The notes under the pieces were generated by a model that had not been told where the DNA came from, did not search any database, and saw only the letters and a list, made by a program, of their open reading frames with translations. Source: Noviherbaspirillum aerium (GTDB taxonomy: Bacteria > Pseudomonadota > Gammaproteobacteria > Burkholderiales > Burkholderiaceae_D). From it: a DNA stretch of 64,000 nucleotides. The stretch spans positions 62,001 to 126,000 of the forward strand of contig NZ_VFAH01000008.1 in NCBI RefSeq assembly GCF_008929045.1, in the 5' to 3' direction. Below are positions 35,486 to 45,039 of this stretch, piece after piece. Position 1 is the first letter of the stretch. Each line of letters starts with the position of its first letter. The position numbers and the translations under genes are program-made.

Positions 35486-35560
35486 TCCCTAATGCACAAT
35501 AGAGTCGACGCGGCGGCTCACTGCAACCTTGGTTGGCAATAAAAATACTGGAGAAACATC

Positions 35561-36343
35561 ATGATTCGCTCACTTTGGATTTCGAAAACGGGTCTGGATG
35601 CACAACAGACCCAAATGGATGTCATCTCCAACAACCTGGCCAATGTCAGTACATCCGGATTCAAGCGCTCACGCGCCGTATTCGAAGATCTTCTATATCA
35701 AACGATGCGCCAGCCAGGTGCGCAGTCGTCGCAGCAAACCCAGCTGCCCTCCGGTCTGCAAATCGGAACCGGCGTGCGTCCCGTTGCGACGGAACGTATT
35801 CACACCCAGGGCAACCTTCAGCAGACAGGCAACGACAAGGATGTTGCGATCCAGGGCGACGGCTTTTTTCAAGTACTGATGCCGGACGGCTCAACTGCAT
35901 ACACCCGCGACGGATCGTTTCACATCGATAGTCAGGGCCAGCTTGTTACGTCGAGCGGTTTCGCGGTACAGCCGGCGATCACCGTGCCTGCGGGCGCGCG
36001 CAGTTTGACGATTGGACGAGACGGTACCGTGTCTGCAACCTTGCCCAATACTTCCGCGCCAACGCAAATCGGCGCGATGCAGCTGGTAACCTTCGTTAAT
36101 CCTGCCGGCCTCGAATCCAAAGGTGAAAATTTATACGTCGAGACAGGCTCGTCGGGTACGCCCAATACCGGCACCCCCGGAACGAACGGAGCCGGCTTGT
36201 TGAATCAGGGATACGTAGAGACGTCCAACGTCAATGTCGTAGAAGAACTGGTCAACATGATCCAGACCCAGCGCGCTTACGAAATCAACAGCAAGGCGAT
36301 TACTACCTCGGATCAGATGCTGCAAAAGCTGGCCCAGCTTTGA
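35561..36343 (+). CDS. flgG: Flagellar distal rod protein FlgG
   Basis: A 260-residue protein, the standard FlgG length: [44 protein letters not shown] at the N-terminus, with the FEDLLYQ rod-specific insertion, and [31 protein letters not shown] at the C-terminus. It builds the distal rod that passes the P and L rings. It is preceded by GGAG and followed by flgH after 9 bases. Confidence 0.97.
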   Translation: MIRSLWISKTGLDAQQTQMDVISNNLANVSTSGFKRSRAVFEDLLYQTMRQPGAQSSQQTQLPSGLQIGTGVRPVATERIHTQGNLQQTGNDKDVAIQGDGFFQVLMPDGSTAYTRDGSFHIDSQGQLVTSSGFAVQPAITVPAGARSLTIGRDGTVSATLPNTSAPTQIGAMQLVTFVNPAGLESKGENLYVETGSSGTPNTGTPGTNGAGLLNQGYVETSNVNVVEELVNMIQTQRAYEINSKAITTSDQMLQKLAQL

Positions 36344-36352
36344 TCCTTTTTC

Positions 36353-37036
36353 ATGTCCAAGATCATGCGTAAAACTTATCTGTCTGTTCCTTATGCTCTG
36401 TTGCCCATGATCATGGCAGGATGTTCGACAGTGCCGGAATCGATTGTTCATCAGCCTGCAAACGTGCGCCCTCAAATCATAGCGCCCAGCATGCCGGCAA
36501 ACGGGGCAATCTTCCAGTCCGCTGCTTACCGCCCGATGTTTGAAGACCGCCGCGCCCGTCTCGTCGGCGACGTGCTGACTATTTCGATTAGTGAGAGAAC
36601 GAGCGCGGGAAAGTCGGCCGCGAATGCTACCAGTAAGACCGGCAGCGTCGAATTCGGCGCGCCGACCTTGTTCGGCATACCTGCAACGACGACCGCCAAG
36701 GCTGCCCTCGGCGCTTCAGGCCAAAACAAGTTCGAGGATAAGGGCTCTGCGTCGTCAAGCAATACGTTCAGCGGCACCATTACCGCTACCGTGATCGAGG
36801 TTCTGCCTAACGGCAACCTTGTGGTCAGCGGGGAGAAACAGATCGCATTCGATAAGGGAATCGAGTACGTCCGGTTCTCCGGTGTCGTCAGTCCCGATAC
36901 GATCGCCGCGGGTAATGTGGTGCCATCGACGCAAGTGGCCGATGCACGCGTCGAGTATCGGACGAATACCCGCCTGGATAAGGCGGAAGTCATGTCGCAA
37001 CTGGCGCGATTCTTCCTTAGTATCATGCCGCTGTAA
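36353..37036 (+). CDS. flgH: Flagellar L-ring lipoprotein FlgH
   Basis: A 227-residue outer-membrane lipoprotein: signal peptide with lipobox MAGC (lipidated Cys near residue 24), the segment FEDRRARLVGDVLTISISERTSAGKSA near 65, and a beta-barrel-forming domain with the conserved VLPNGNLVVSGEKQI and RFSGVVSPDTI stretches. It forms the bushing in the outer membrane. Its stop overlaps the flgI start by one base (TAATG). Confidence 0.97.
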   Translation: MSKIMRKTYLSVPYALLPMIMAGCSTVPESIVHQPANVRPQIIAPSMPANGAIFQSAAYRPMFEDRRARLVGDVLTISISERTSAGKSAANATSKTGSVEFGAPTLFGIPATTTAKAALGASGQNKFEDKGSASSSNTFSGTITATVIEVLPNGNLVVSGEKQIAFDKGIEYVRFSGVVSPDTIAAGNVVPSTQVADARVEYRTNTRLDKAEVMSQLARFFLSIMPL

Positions 37037-38181
37037 TGTCAACGGCGATCAAAATGAAATTAAAGATTGCAAATATCGGCAAAGCTTTGCTTGGCGCTGC
37101 GCTGTGCGCGGGCTCCCTTCTGATCTGGCAAGTCGCTCATGCCGAACGGTTGAAGGATCTCGCCAGTATTCAAGGCGTACGCCAGAACCAGCTGATCGGG
37201 TATGGTTTGGTCGTTGGACTTGACGGAAGCGGTGACCAGACAACCCAAACTCCGTTCACCGTGCAAAGCGTAGTCAGCATGCTGCAAAGCCTTGGCGTCA
37301 ATCTGCCGCCCGGCACAAGCCTGCAACTCAAGAACGTCGCTGCGGTCATGGTAACGGCGTCGCTCCCGGCGTTTTCCCAGCCCGGACAGACATTGGATGT
37401 GACGGTTTCATCGATGGGCAACGCAAAGAGCCTGCGCGGCGGAACGCTTGTGATGACGCCGCTAAAAGGCGCGGACGGACAGATTTATGCCATCGCTCAG
37501 GGAAATGTCCTGGTAGGCGGTGTTGGGGCAGCGGCGAGCGGCAGCAAGGCCCAGATCAATCACCTGAGCGTGGGCAGAATTTCGTCGGGTGCCACGGTCG
37601 AGCGCGCAGTTCCTTCGTCGCTGGGACAAGGTGAAATGATTTACCTTGAGCTGAATGATACGGATTTTTCTACCGCCAGCCGCGTCGTCGAGGCCGTCAA
37701 CCGCCGCTTCGGACCTGAAACCGCGGCAGCACAGGACGGACGTGTCATCCGTGTGCGGGCGCCGCAGTCCAGCGATCAACGCGTTGCATTCCTTGGAGCA
37801 CTCGAAAGCATCAATGTCACGCCAGCGCAGACCAATGCCAAAGTCATCCTCAATGCGAGGACGGGCTCGGTTGTCATGAATCAGGCGGTGACTCTCGATA
37901 GTTGCGCAGTTTCGCATGGCAATCTCTCGGTCGTAATCAATACCGAGCCGGTGATCAGTCAACCGGCGCCAATGTCCGGCGGCCAGACCGTCGTCACATC
38001 GGCATCACAGATCGATATCAAGAAAGAGCCAGGGCAGGTATTGCTTCTCAAGGGAGGAACGTCGCTGGCTGACGTCGTGAAGGCATTGAATGCGATTGGT
38101 GCGACGCCCCAGGATCTCTTGGCGATCCTCCAGGCGATGAAGGCAGCAGGTTCCCTCAGGGCGGAACTTGAAATTATCTGA
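37036..38181 (+). CDS. flgI: Flagellar P-ring protein FlgI
   Basis: A 381-residue periplasmic protein: a signal peptide (about 1-36, ending VAHA) and the FlgI domain starting RLKDLASIQGVRQNQLIGYGLVVGLDGSGDQ. It forms the peptidoglycan-layer bushing with help from FlgA. An alternative start at the seventh codon (MKLKIANI) gives a more typical signal peptide. It is followed after 6 bases by flgJ. Confidence 0.97.
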   Translation: MSTAIKMKLKIANIGKALLGAALCAGSLLIWQVAHAERLKDLASIQGVRQNQLIGYGLVVGLDGSGDQTTQTPFTVQSVVSMLQSLGVNLPPGTSLQLKNVAAVMVTASLPAFSQPGQTLDVTVSSMGNAKSLRGGTLVMTPLKGADGQIYAIAQGNVLVGGVGAAASGSKAQINHLSVGRISSGATVERAVPSSLGQGEMIYLELNDTDFSTASRVVEAVNRRFGPETAAAQDGRVIRVRAPQSSDQRVAFLGALESINVTPAQTNAKVILNARTGSVVMNQAVTLDSCAVSHGNLSVVINTEPVISQPAPMSGGQTVVTSASQIDIKKEPGQVLLLKGGTSLADVVKALNAIGATPQDLLAILQAMKAAGSLRAELEII

Positions 38182-38187
38182 TACATC

Positions 38188-39180
38188 ATGACCAAGCCGC
38201 TTAATATCAATACTTCCAATGGTTTTGCATTGGATACCAAGGGCATCGGTGAACTGCGGCAAGCCGCAAAAGAAAATTCTCCGGAAGCGCTCAAAGCCAC
38301 TGCACAGCAGTTCGAGGCCTTGTTCGTCAACATGATGCTGAAGAGCATGCGTGATGCCTCTCCTCAAGACGGTATGTTTGACAGTCAGCAAAGCCGTATG
38401 TACACCTCGATGCTGGACCAGCAGCTTAGTCAAAGCATGGCTTCCAAAGGGGTAGGGCTGGCGGAGGTACTTACCCGGCAGCTCGCATCCTTTAGCAATG
38501 CGCCTTCGACTCCTGCATCAGAGACCGAAGACGGTATCTTCAAGAGCATTCAACAAGCAATCGAGCAGCAGCCCTTGTCGAATGCAAAAGATCAGTTCAA
38601 GCCAGCTCAGACAGGTTCTGCAAGTCCTGCGAACCCGGTTCAGTCTTTTGCCAACTCGGCGAACTCGGCGAACTCGGCCAACTCGGCGAACTCGGCGAGC
38701 GCCGCGAACCCGTCGCAGCCTGCCCATGTACGCAACTTCCAGCAAAAGCTGGAAGCTCACGCAGAAGAAGCGAGCCGAGTCACCGGGATTCCAGCCAAGT
38801 TCATGCTTGGGCAGGCGGCGCTGGAAAGCGGATGGGGCCGTCGCGAGATTGTCGGCGCCGATGGGGCGCGCAGCCATAATCTGTTCGGTATCAAGGCTGG
38901 ATCAAACTGGAAGGGCAAGGTGGTGGAGACAGCGACGACGGAATATGTCAACGGTGTGCCACAGACGCGCATTGAAAAGTTTCGGGCCTACGGTTCTTAT
39001 GCCGAATCGTTTCGCGACTATGCCAACCTGTTGAAAAACAATCCGCGCTATGACAATGTCATTGCCAACTCCAAGGATGCGCTCAGTTTCGCCCAAGGCT
39101 TGCAGAAGGCAGGTTATGCCACCGATCCGCACTACGCGACGAAATTGGCGAAGATTATCAAGAACTCGTTGTCTGCCTGA
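38188..39180 (+). CDS. flgJ: Rod-cap and peptidoglycan hydrolase FlgJ
   Basis: A 330-residue bifunctional protein: an N-terminal rod-scaffold domain (about 20-100, TAQQFEALFVNMMLKSMRDA) and a C-terminal glucosaminidase domain (about 175-330, KFMLGQAALESGWGRREI with the catalytic Glu, and NLFGIKAGSNWKGK). It opens the cell wall for the rod. The linker holds five tandem Asn-Ser-Ala units encoded by a 9-base repeat at 38653-38697. Confidence 0.96.
   Translation: MTKPLNINTSNGFALDTKGIGELRQAAKENSPEALKATAQQFEALFVNMMLKSMRDASPQDGMFDSQQSRMYTSMLDQQLSQSMASKGVGLAEVLTRQLASFSNAPSTPASETEDGIFKSIQQAIEQQPLSNAKDQFKPAQTGSASPANPVQSFANSANSANSANSANSASAANPSQPAHVRNFQQKLEAHAEEASRVTGIPAKFMLGQAALESGWGRREIVGADGARSHNLFGIKAGSNWKGKVVETATTEYVNGVPQTRIEKFRAYGSYAESFRDYANLLKNNPRYDNVIANSKDALSFAQGLQKAGYATDPHYATKLAKIIKNSLSA
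38653..38697 (+). repeat. Tandem 9-base repeat in flgJ encoding (Asn-Ser-Ala)5
   Basis: AACTCGGCG occurs five times with a single-base variant (AACTCGGCC) in the third unit. Being a multiple of three, slippage would change only the length of the linker between the two FlgJ domains. Confidence 0.95.
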
Positions 39181-39210
39181 CAATTGCGCTGCCGGGCATC
39201 ACTTATCCGC

Positions 39211-39237
39211 TCAAGTTTTGCGGCTGCGTGCCGTTTA
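39211..39237 (+). promoter_or_regulatory. Predicted sigma-28 (FliA) promoter of flgKL
   Basis: TCAAGTTT-N11-GCCGTTTA, matching 7 of 8 and 6 of 8 consensus bases. It lies in the 92-base gap between flgJ and flgK. The hook-filament junction genes are late genes in other systems. Confidence 0.7.
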
Positions 39238-39272
39238 ACAAGGCATCGCTACCTGAAAGAAGATAGAAAAAT

Positions 39273-41237
39273 ATGGGCTCAAGTATTCTCAACGTCGGTC
39301 AGAGTGCCCTAGCCGCGGCGCAGGCTGGTCTCGTAACGACCGGGCACAATATTGCCAATGCTTCTACGCCCGGATACTCGCGTCAGGTAGTGGTCCAGGG
39401 CTCTCAAGGATCACAGTTCAACGGGTCCGGATTCCTTGGCAAAGGTACGGAAGTCACCGATATTCGTCGAATTTATGACAACCTTCTTGCGGAGAGGGTA
39501 CGTTCCGCGCAGACCAGCCAGAATCAGGCCGAGACCTATTACAACCAGATCAGTCAGATCAATAATGTTCTGGCTGATACCACAGCTGGATTGACGCCAG
39601 CCCTGCAGGATTTTTTCAAAGGCATGCAGGACCTGGCGTCCAACCCCGGTGCGGCTGCGTCGCGACAGGCTGCATTGTCCAATGCGGAAGCAATGGCGTC
39701 GCGCTTTCAAGGGCTTGATCGGCAACTGTCCGAATTGGAGTCAAGCGTCAATTCACAGATACAGTCCAGCATCGGTTCAATCAACGTCTATGCAAAGCAG
39801 ATTGCAAAGCTGAATGATGCGATCGAAAAAGCCACTGCGACTTCCGACGGCAAGATTCCCAATGATTTGCTTGATCAGCGTGATTATGCAATTACCGAAC
39901 TTAGCAAAGAGATCAAGACATCCATTGTCAAGCAGGGCAATAGCTATAACGTCTTCATTGGCAACGGACAGCCACTCGTCGTCGGCGTGAAGACCTCCGA
40001 GCTGGTGCCCGCAAAATCAACTTCGGACCCTGAACGCATCACCGTTGGAGTCCAGTCGAACGGATCTATCATTGCCGTTGCCGACAGCAGCCTGCCGGGA
40101 GGCAAACTGGGCGGCCTGCTGGAATTCCGTACAAATTCGCTCGACATCGCTCGTAATTCGCTAGGACGCGTCGCCCTCGGGATGGCAATGACGATCAATG
40201 CTCAGCATCGCCTGGGCGAGGACCAGAACGGTGACCTGGGCGGCGATTTCTTTTCTGTAGCAACAAACCGCAGCGTAACCGCAGCTACAACGAACAATAG
40301 CGTTACGAATGCGAAGGTCAATGCGGTAATTTCAGATATCAGCGCCGTCACGACGAGCGACTACAGGATGCGCGTCAGTGCTGACGGAGCCAATTTCACA
40401 GTAACCCGCGTTTCAGATAATTTTGCCTTTCCGCCTATTGCGTCAGGTGGCTTCCCCGTCACTATCGATGGGGTAAGCCTGTCTTTGGCGTCTGGCACGC
40501 TAAGTGCGAATGACGAGTTCCTGATTCGTCCGACGGCAGGCGCGGCTTCGGAAATCGAAGTGGCGATCAAGGACATCTCGAAAATTGCGGCTGCCGCTCC
40601 TGTTCGCACTTCAGCGGCAGGTACAAATACGGGTACCGGAAAAATTACAGCGGGCACGGTGGATCGCGATTATCTGGCTGCAGCACCGACACTGCCCAGC
40701 GAAATAAGGTTGACTTATGCGGGCGGTGCGCCAGGGACGCTCACCGTTACACCTGCTTCAGTTTCGCCTCCTGGCTTTCCGAAAGCTTATACAGATGGTG
40801 AAAAAATCACGATTGCCGGCATCAGCTTTGCAATCAGCGGAAAGCTGCAGAACAATGATTTCTTCTCGATTGTGCCGAATGATGGCGCCGCTGCCGTAGG
40901 TGATAATCGTAACGCTGTCCTTCTCGGAGGCCTGCAGACCAAGTCTACCCTCGGTGGAAATGGATCCTCGGGCGAGGGAACGACAACATTCCAGGGCGCT
41001 TACGCGCAGCTTGTCAGCCAGATCGGCAATAAGACACGGGAGACGGAAGTCACCGGCAAGGCAGAAACAAAATATCTGGAACAGGCGGTGACGGCTCACG
41101 AAGCGCAATCGGGTGTAAATCTCGATGAGGAAGCGACCAATTTGCTGCGTTATCAACAGGCCTATCAGGCAGCCGGGAAAGTGATGCAGACTGCAAACCA
41201 GCTGTTCGAACTGCTGCTTTCACTCGGCGGACAATAA
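39273..41237 (+). CDS. flgK: Hook-filament junction protein FlgK (HAP1)
   Basis: A 654-residue axial protein, longer than the 547 of E. coli, with conserved ends: ILNVGQSALAAAQAGLVTTGHNIANASTPGYSRQ at the N-terminus and VNLDEEATNLLRYQQAYQAAGKVMQTANQLFELLLSL at the C-terminus. The middle (about 290-540) is an enlarged variable domain. FlgK and FlgL join hook and filament. It is exported with chaperone FlgN and begins behind GAAAGAAG. Confidence 0.97.
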   Translation: MGSSILNVGQSALAAAQAGLVTTGHNIANASTPGYSRQVVVQGSQGSQFNGSGFLGKGTEVTDIRRIYDNLLAERVRSAQTSQNQAETYYNQISQINNVLADTTAGLTPALQDFFKGMQDLASNPGAAASRQAALSNAEAMASRFQGLDRQLSELESSVNSQIQSSIGSINVYAKQIAKLNDAIEKATATSDGKIPNDLLDQRDYAITELSKEIKTSIVKQGNSYNVFIGNGQPLVVGVKTSELVPAKSTSDPERITVGVQSNGSIIAVADSSLPGGKLGGLLEFRTNSLDIARNSLGRVALGMAMTINAQHRLGEDQNGDLGGDFFSVATNRSVTAATTNNSVTNAKVNAVISDISAVTTSDYRMRVSADGANFTVTRVSDNFAFPPIASGGFPVTIDGVSLSLASGTLSANDEFLIRPTAGAASEIEVAIKDISKIAAAAPVRTSAAGTNTGTGKITAGTVDRDYLAAAPTLPSEIRLTYAGGAPGTLTVTPASVSPPGFPKAYTDGEKITIAGISFAISGKLQNNDFFSIVPNDGAAAVGDNRNAVLLGGLQTKSTLGGNGSSGEGTTTFQGAYAQLVSQIGNKTRETEVTGKAETKYLEQAVTAHEAQSGVNLDEEATNLLRYQQAYQAAGKVMQTANQLFELLLSLGGQ

Positions 41238-41259
41238 GCTTCATTAGAGGGGAAAAACC

Positions 41260-42489
41260 ATGCGAATCAGTACAAGTTCTCTCTTTGAATCCGGCCGTGT
41301 CCGAATGAGCGAATTGCAATCCGGCTTGTCGAAGACTCAGCAGCAGCTTGCGGCCAACAAGAGGATATTGACCCCGGCGGATGATCCCCTGGCGGCGGCA
41401 CAGGCACTTGAGGTTACGCAAAGCAAGGAAGTGAATGCCCAATATGCGGTGAATCGTCAAGCGGCGACCAACTCCCTGAGCTTGGAGGAGCACGTTCTTC
41501 AAAGCGTCACAACGTTGATCCAGAATGTACAAACCCTCGCTGTCAGCGCGGGAAATCCCGCGCTGAGCGACGTGGAGCGCAAGTTCATGGCAACCGAGCT
41601 CAATGGTCGTCTCGAGGAGTTGATTGGCCTGGCCAATACCCGGGATGGAACCGGCAATTTCCTTTTTTCAGGCTACCAGAGCACAACTCAGCCATTTGCA
41701 CGTACATCTTCCGGTGCAAGCTATGCGGCTGACCAAGGGCAACGCAATCTGCAGGTAGGCCCTGCGCGGCAGATCGCGATAAGTGATTCCGGCGACGCTG
41801 TTTTTGAACGGATCAGAACGGGTAACGGAAAATTCGCGACTTCTCCCGGCAGCCCCGCCGGCCCTGACACCAATACCGGTTCAGGCGTGATTTCAAGCGG
41901 GGCCATGTTGCCCGGCCCCGGATACGACGGAAGACAGTACGAAATACGATTTGGCGCGGACCCGGCCACATTTCAGATTTTTGATGTGACTGATTCGGCG
42001 GCAGGCACGGCCATAGGAGCGGCAGCCAATTACAAGAGTGGCGAATCGATCAATGTTGACGGCAAGCTTCGGGTCGAGATAACAGGTACGCCAGCGACTG
42101 GCGATACCTTCTCGATAAAGCCGAGCACGAACCAGAATGTATTTTCAACATTGCAAAACCTTGTTAATGCCCTGGAAACGCCTGCAAGTGGTGCGGCAGG
42201 CGGTGCAAGGCTTAGCAATAGCCTGAACTCGGCTCTCAACAATCTGAGCAATGCGCTTGATAATGTCTTGACCGTCAGGGCATCCGTAGGAGCACGCCTG
42301 AACGAATTGGAGGCGCTTGATGGTCAAGGTGAGGCGATCGATGTCCAATATGCGGATCGGTTATCGACGCTTCAGGATCTTGATTACACAAAAGCAATCA
42401 CCGATCTTTCGATGCAAAAGTTCACCCTCGAGGCCGCACAGCAATCCTTTGTAAAAACATCTGGACTGTCGCTGTTCAACTTTATCTAA
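41260..42489 (+). CDS. flgL: Hook-filament junction protein FlgL (HAP3)
   Basis: A 409-residue flagellin-like protein: MRISTSSLFESGRVRMSELQSGLSKTQQQLAANKRILTPADDPLAAAQAL at the N-terminus and the flagellin-type C-terminus (TKAITDLSMQKFTLEAAQQSFVKTSGLSLFNFI). It sits between FlgK and the filament. It follows flgK by 22 bases and is the last gene of the plus-strand flg run; the next gene, fliR, is convergent. Confidence 0.96.
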   Translation: MRISTSSLFESGRVRMSELQSGLSKTQQQLAANKRILTPADDPLAAAQALEVTQSKEVNAQYAVNRQAATNSLSLEEHVLQSVTTLIQNVQTLAVSAGNPALSDVERKFMATELNGRLEELIGLANTRDGTGNFLFSGYQSTTQPFARTSSGASYAADQGQRNLQVGPARQIAISDSGDAVFERIRTGNGKFATSPGSPAGPDTNTGSGVISSGAMLPGPGYDGRQYEIRFGADPATFQIFDVTDSAAGTAIGAAANYKSGESINVDGKLRVEITGTPATGDTFSIKPSTNQNVFSTLQNLVNALETPASGAAGGARLSNSLNSALNNLSNALDNVLTVRASVGARLNELEALDGQGEAIDVQYADRLSTLQDLDYTKAITDLSMQKFTLEAAQQSFVKTSGLSLFNFI

Positions 42490-42653
42490 GCGGATTATTC
42501 AAGCGCCGTTGTTATCCCAGCGCTTGTTACGCTTGTTGCTGTAGGCATTCAAGTCAGATCACGCCATCGCCGGGAAAGAGCAATCTGCCAGTACCAGGTC
42601 GCCGAGCACTGCAGGCGCCAATCCGGATCGTGCAGCAGCCTGTCAAACACAGC

Positions 42654-43448
42654 CTAGCGTAGCGTTGCCCGCGTCGGGATAGTGGCCTGTCGCACGAACT
42701 CGATGCCTTGATGCAAGAGCCTATCGATCGGGGTAGTCAGATAAGGCAATACAAGGGCAAGCACGATGAAGCCGACAGCCAGGGTGACCGGAAAGCCAAT
42801 GCCGAACAGGTTCAGCTGGGGCGCGGCCCGCGTTAGTATCCCCAGTGCGATATTAATGAGCAGCAAAGCCGCGACCAAGGGCAAGGCAAGCTGAATGCCC
42901 GAGCTGAAAATGACGCCGCCCCAGTTGGCCAATTGCCTGAATAAACTGGTTCCGACAGGAGCGCCCGAGATTGGCATGGTCTGAAAGCTTTCCGCGAGGG
43001 TAGAGAGCATCAACAGATGGATATTCGAGGCCAGGAAAATCATCAGCGTCAGCAATGCCAGGAATTGCGCTATCGCTGACGATCGCCCCCGCGTCTGCGG
43101 ATCGAAAAACGTGGCGAAGCCAAAGCCCATCGTCAAGCCACATATCTCTCCTGCCATTTCGACTGCGGCCAGGACCAGCCGCATTGCAAAACCCATGGCA
43201 AGGCCAATGACGGCCTGCTGCATGACAATCAGCAGACCGGAAAGAGACATTGGATCCGTAGCGGGAATGGATGGAACGGTCGGCGCAATGCAGAGCGATA
43301 GCATAATGCCGAGTCCAAGCTTGACACGTATCGGAATGGACAGATTGCCGAACACCGGTGCCGCAGCGACCAGTCCTAGTATCCGCGTGAGCGGCCAGAG
43401 GAAGGATGCGATCCAGGTATTGAGCTCCGCGCTGGTAACGGCAAGCAT
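42654..43448 (-). CDS. fliR: Flagellar export gate protein FliR
   Basis: A 264-residue membrane protein with several hydrophobic helices (WPLTRILGLVAAAPVFGNLSIPIRVKLGLGIMLSL, and LVAALLLINIALGILTRAAPQLNLFGIGFPV). It builds the core of the export gate with FliP and FliQ. It is the last gene of the minus-strand fli run and follows fliQ by 45 bases. The length is typical. Confidence 0.97.
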   Translation of the reverse strand: MLAVTSAELNTWIASFLWPLTRILGLVAAAPVFGNLSIPIRVKLGLGIMLSLCIAPTVPSIPATDPMSLSGLLIVMQQAVIGLAMGFAMRLVLAAVEMAGEICGLTMGFGFATFFDPQTRGRSSAIAQFLALLTLMIFLASNIHLLMLSTLAESFQTMPISGAPVGTSLFRQLANWGGVIFSSGIQLALPLVAALLLINIALGILTRAAPQLNLFGIGFPVTLAVGFIVLALVLPYLTTPIDRLLHQGIEFVRQATIPTRATLR

Positions 43449-43493
43449 GTTAGGGGCAGGAAAATGATGGACAAGTCGTCGGACTGCGCAAGA

Positions 43494-43763
43494 CTATCCG
43501 ACCATGCCTGGAATGCTGGAAAACATCTGCCGCATGTAATCAAGCATGATCGTCAGCATCCACGGGCCGGCCACCAGCAGCGCAACGAATATTCCAATCA
43601 GCTTGGGAATGAACGAGAGCGTAGCTTCATTGATTTGCGTGGCGGCCTGAAAGATGCTGACAATCAAGCCAACGACAAGCGCTACAAGCAGCATCGGGGC
43701 AGCCACCATCAAAGTGACTTCCATGGCTTGGCGGCCCATTGTCATGACGCTTTCCGGAGTCAT
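43494..43763 (-). CDS. fliQ: Flagellar export gate protein FliQ
   Basis: An 89-residue protein, exactly the family length, with two membrane helices (VTLMVAAPMLLVALVVGLIVSIFQAATQIN and FIPKLIGIFVALLVAGPWML). Start at 43763 gives MTPESVMTMGRQAMEV, the usual beginning; an upstream in-frame ATG would add 12 unconserved residues. It lies between fliP and fliR, gate partners. Confidence 0.96.
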   Translation of the reverse strand: MTPESVMTMGRQAMEVTLMVAAPMLLVALVVGLIVSIFQAATQINEATLSFIPKLIGIFVALLVAGPWMLTIMLDYMRQMFSSIPGMVG

Positions 43764-43779
43764 CGCGAATCCTTTAACC

Positions 43780-44532
43780 TTAGAAGAAACTTTGGGCAAG
43801 CGAGCCGATCAGGAGCTGCCAGCCGTCGACCAGTACGAACAGCATCAGCTTGAAGGGCAGCGAAACAATCGCCGGCGACATCATCATCATGCCCATCGAC
43901 ATCAGGATGCTCGCCACCACCATGTCGATGATGAGAAACGGTATGAACACCGCGAAGCTGATCTGGAACGCGGTTTTCAGTTCGCTGGTGATGAATGCCG
44001 GTACGAGCACGCGCAGCGGCACGTCTTCCGGGCCGTTGAGCTGAGGCGTATTCGACAGCTTCACATAGAGCGCCAGATCGGACTGGCGGGTCTGCTTCAT
44101 CATGAAGGTCTTGAGCGGAACCACGCCGCGTTCCAGTGCCTGGTTCATCGTGATCTTGTTTTCCGAAAGCGGCTGATAGGCCTCGGTATAGACGCGGTCG
44201 AGCACCGGCCCCATGACGAACAGGGTGAGGAACAGTGCCAGCCCGACCAGCACCTGATTGGGCGGCGCCGTCTGCGTGCCGAGCGCCTGGCGCAGCAGCG
44301 ACAGCACGATGATGATGCGCGTGAAGCTTGTCATCATCAGCAGTGCCGCCGGCAGCAGCGTCAGCGCGGTCAGCAGGATCAGCGTCTGCAGGCTGAGCGA
44401 ATAGGTCTGGCCGCCGCCGGGGGCCGGATTGCTGGTGATCGCCGGAAGCCCGGTCTGTGCCTCGGCCAGGATCGGCAGCGCGAGCATGACAAATGGGAGC
44501 AGGCGGAAAAGAGTCTTGGAAACAGTGTTCAC
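43780..44532 (-). CDS. fliP: Flagellar export gate protein FliP
   Basis: A 250-residue protein with a cleavable signal peptide (about 1-26, ending AEAQ), and the FliP family blocks [34 protein letters not shown] and [15 protein letters not shown], followed by [33 protein letters not shown]. FliP pentamers form the core of the gate with FliQ and FliR. It follows fliO by 21 bases. Confidence 0.97.
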   Translation of the reverse strand: MNTVSKTLFRLLPFVMLALPILAEAQTGLPAITSNPAPGGGQTYSLSLQTLILLTALTLLPAALLMMTSFTRIIIVLSLLRQALGTQTAPPNQVLVGLALFLTLFVMGPVLDRVYTEAYQPLSENKITMNQALERGVVPLKTFMMKQTRQSDLALYVKLSNTPQLNGPEDVPLRVLVPAFITSELKTAFQISFAVFIPFLIIDMVVASILMSMGMMMMSPAIVSLPFKLMLFVLVDGWQLLIGSLAQSFF

Positions 44533-44553
44533 TTCAGGAAGGCGCGGCGGGCG

Positions 44554-45039
44554 TTATTTGCCATTGCTGCCATTGCGCTTGTCGATGGTTTGCTTGAGCC
44601 AGGCGGCGAAATTCTTGTTGTCGGGCAGGGTTTCCACGGTAGGTGCCGACTCCTGCCGCGGCATGGAGGAAAGCGCACTGATGCGGCCGGGCGCAACGCC
44701 CACGACGATCCACTGGTCGGCCACCTCGATGACCAGCACGCGTTCGCGGTTACCGACATTGACTCCACCCACCACGCGCGCGACATTGCTGTTCGCCGTA
44801 CCCGCCACGCCCATGCGCTTGAGCACCCAGACGCCGCCGACCATCAAGGCCAGAACCACGGCCAGCCCAAACAGTACCTGGAACAGGCTGCCGGCCGATG
44901 CGGGAGAGACCGCCGCCGCCGAAGCTGCCGAAGCTGCTGTGACCGATGCCGCAGCGGCAGCAGCCGGGGACTGTTCCGCCGCATGGACCATCGAGCAGGG
45001 GAGCAATGCCAATGCCGCATATATTCGCATGACGCTCAC
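44554..45039 (-). CDS. fliO: Flagellar gate assembly factor FliO
   Basis: A 161-residue bitopic membrane protein: signal-like N-terminus, Ala-rich segment, one membrane helix (LFQVLFGLAVVLALMVGGVWVLKRM, about 51-75), and a cytoplasmic domain with NRERVLVIEVADQWIVVGVAPGRI. FliO promotes assembly of FliP rings. It overlaps fliN by 4 bases and is the most variable gene of the run. Confidence 0.93.
   Translation of the reverse strand: MSVMRIYAALALLPCSMVHAAEQSPAAAAAASVTAASAASAAAVSPASAGSLFQVLFGLAVVLALMVGGVWVLKRMGVAGTANSNVARVVGGVNVGNRERVLVIEVADQWIVVGVAPGRISALSSMPRQESAPTVETLPDNKNFAAWLKQTIDKRNGSNGK

Noticed and set aside
42500-42526. Terminator between flgL and fliR (CAAGCGC ... GCGCTTG)
   Set aside because: The stem is only 7 bp with a 13-base loop and no T-tract; too weak to list as a feature.
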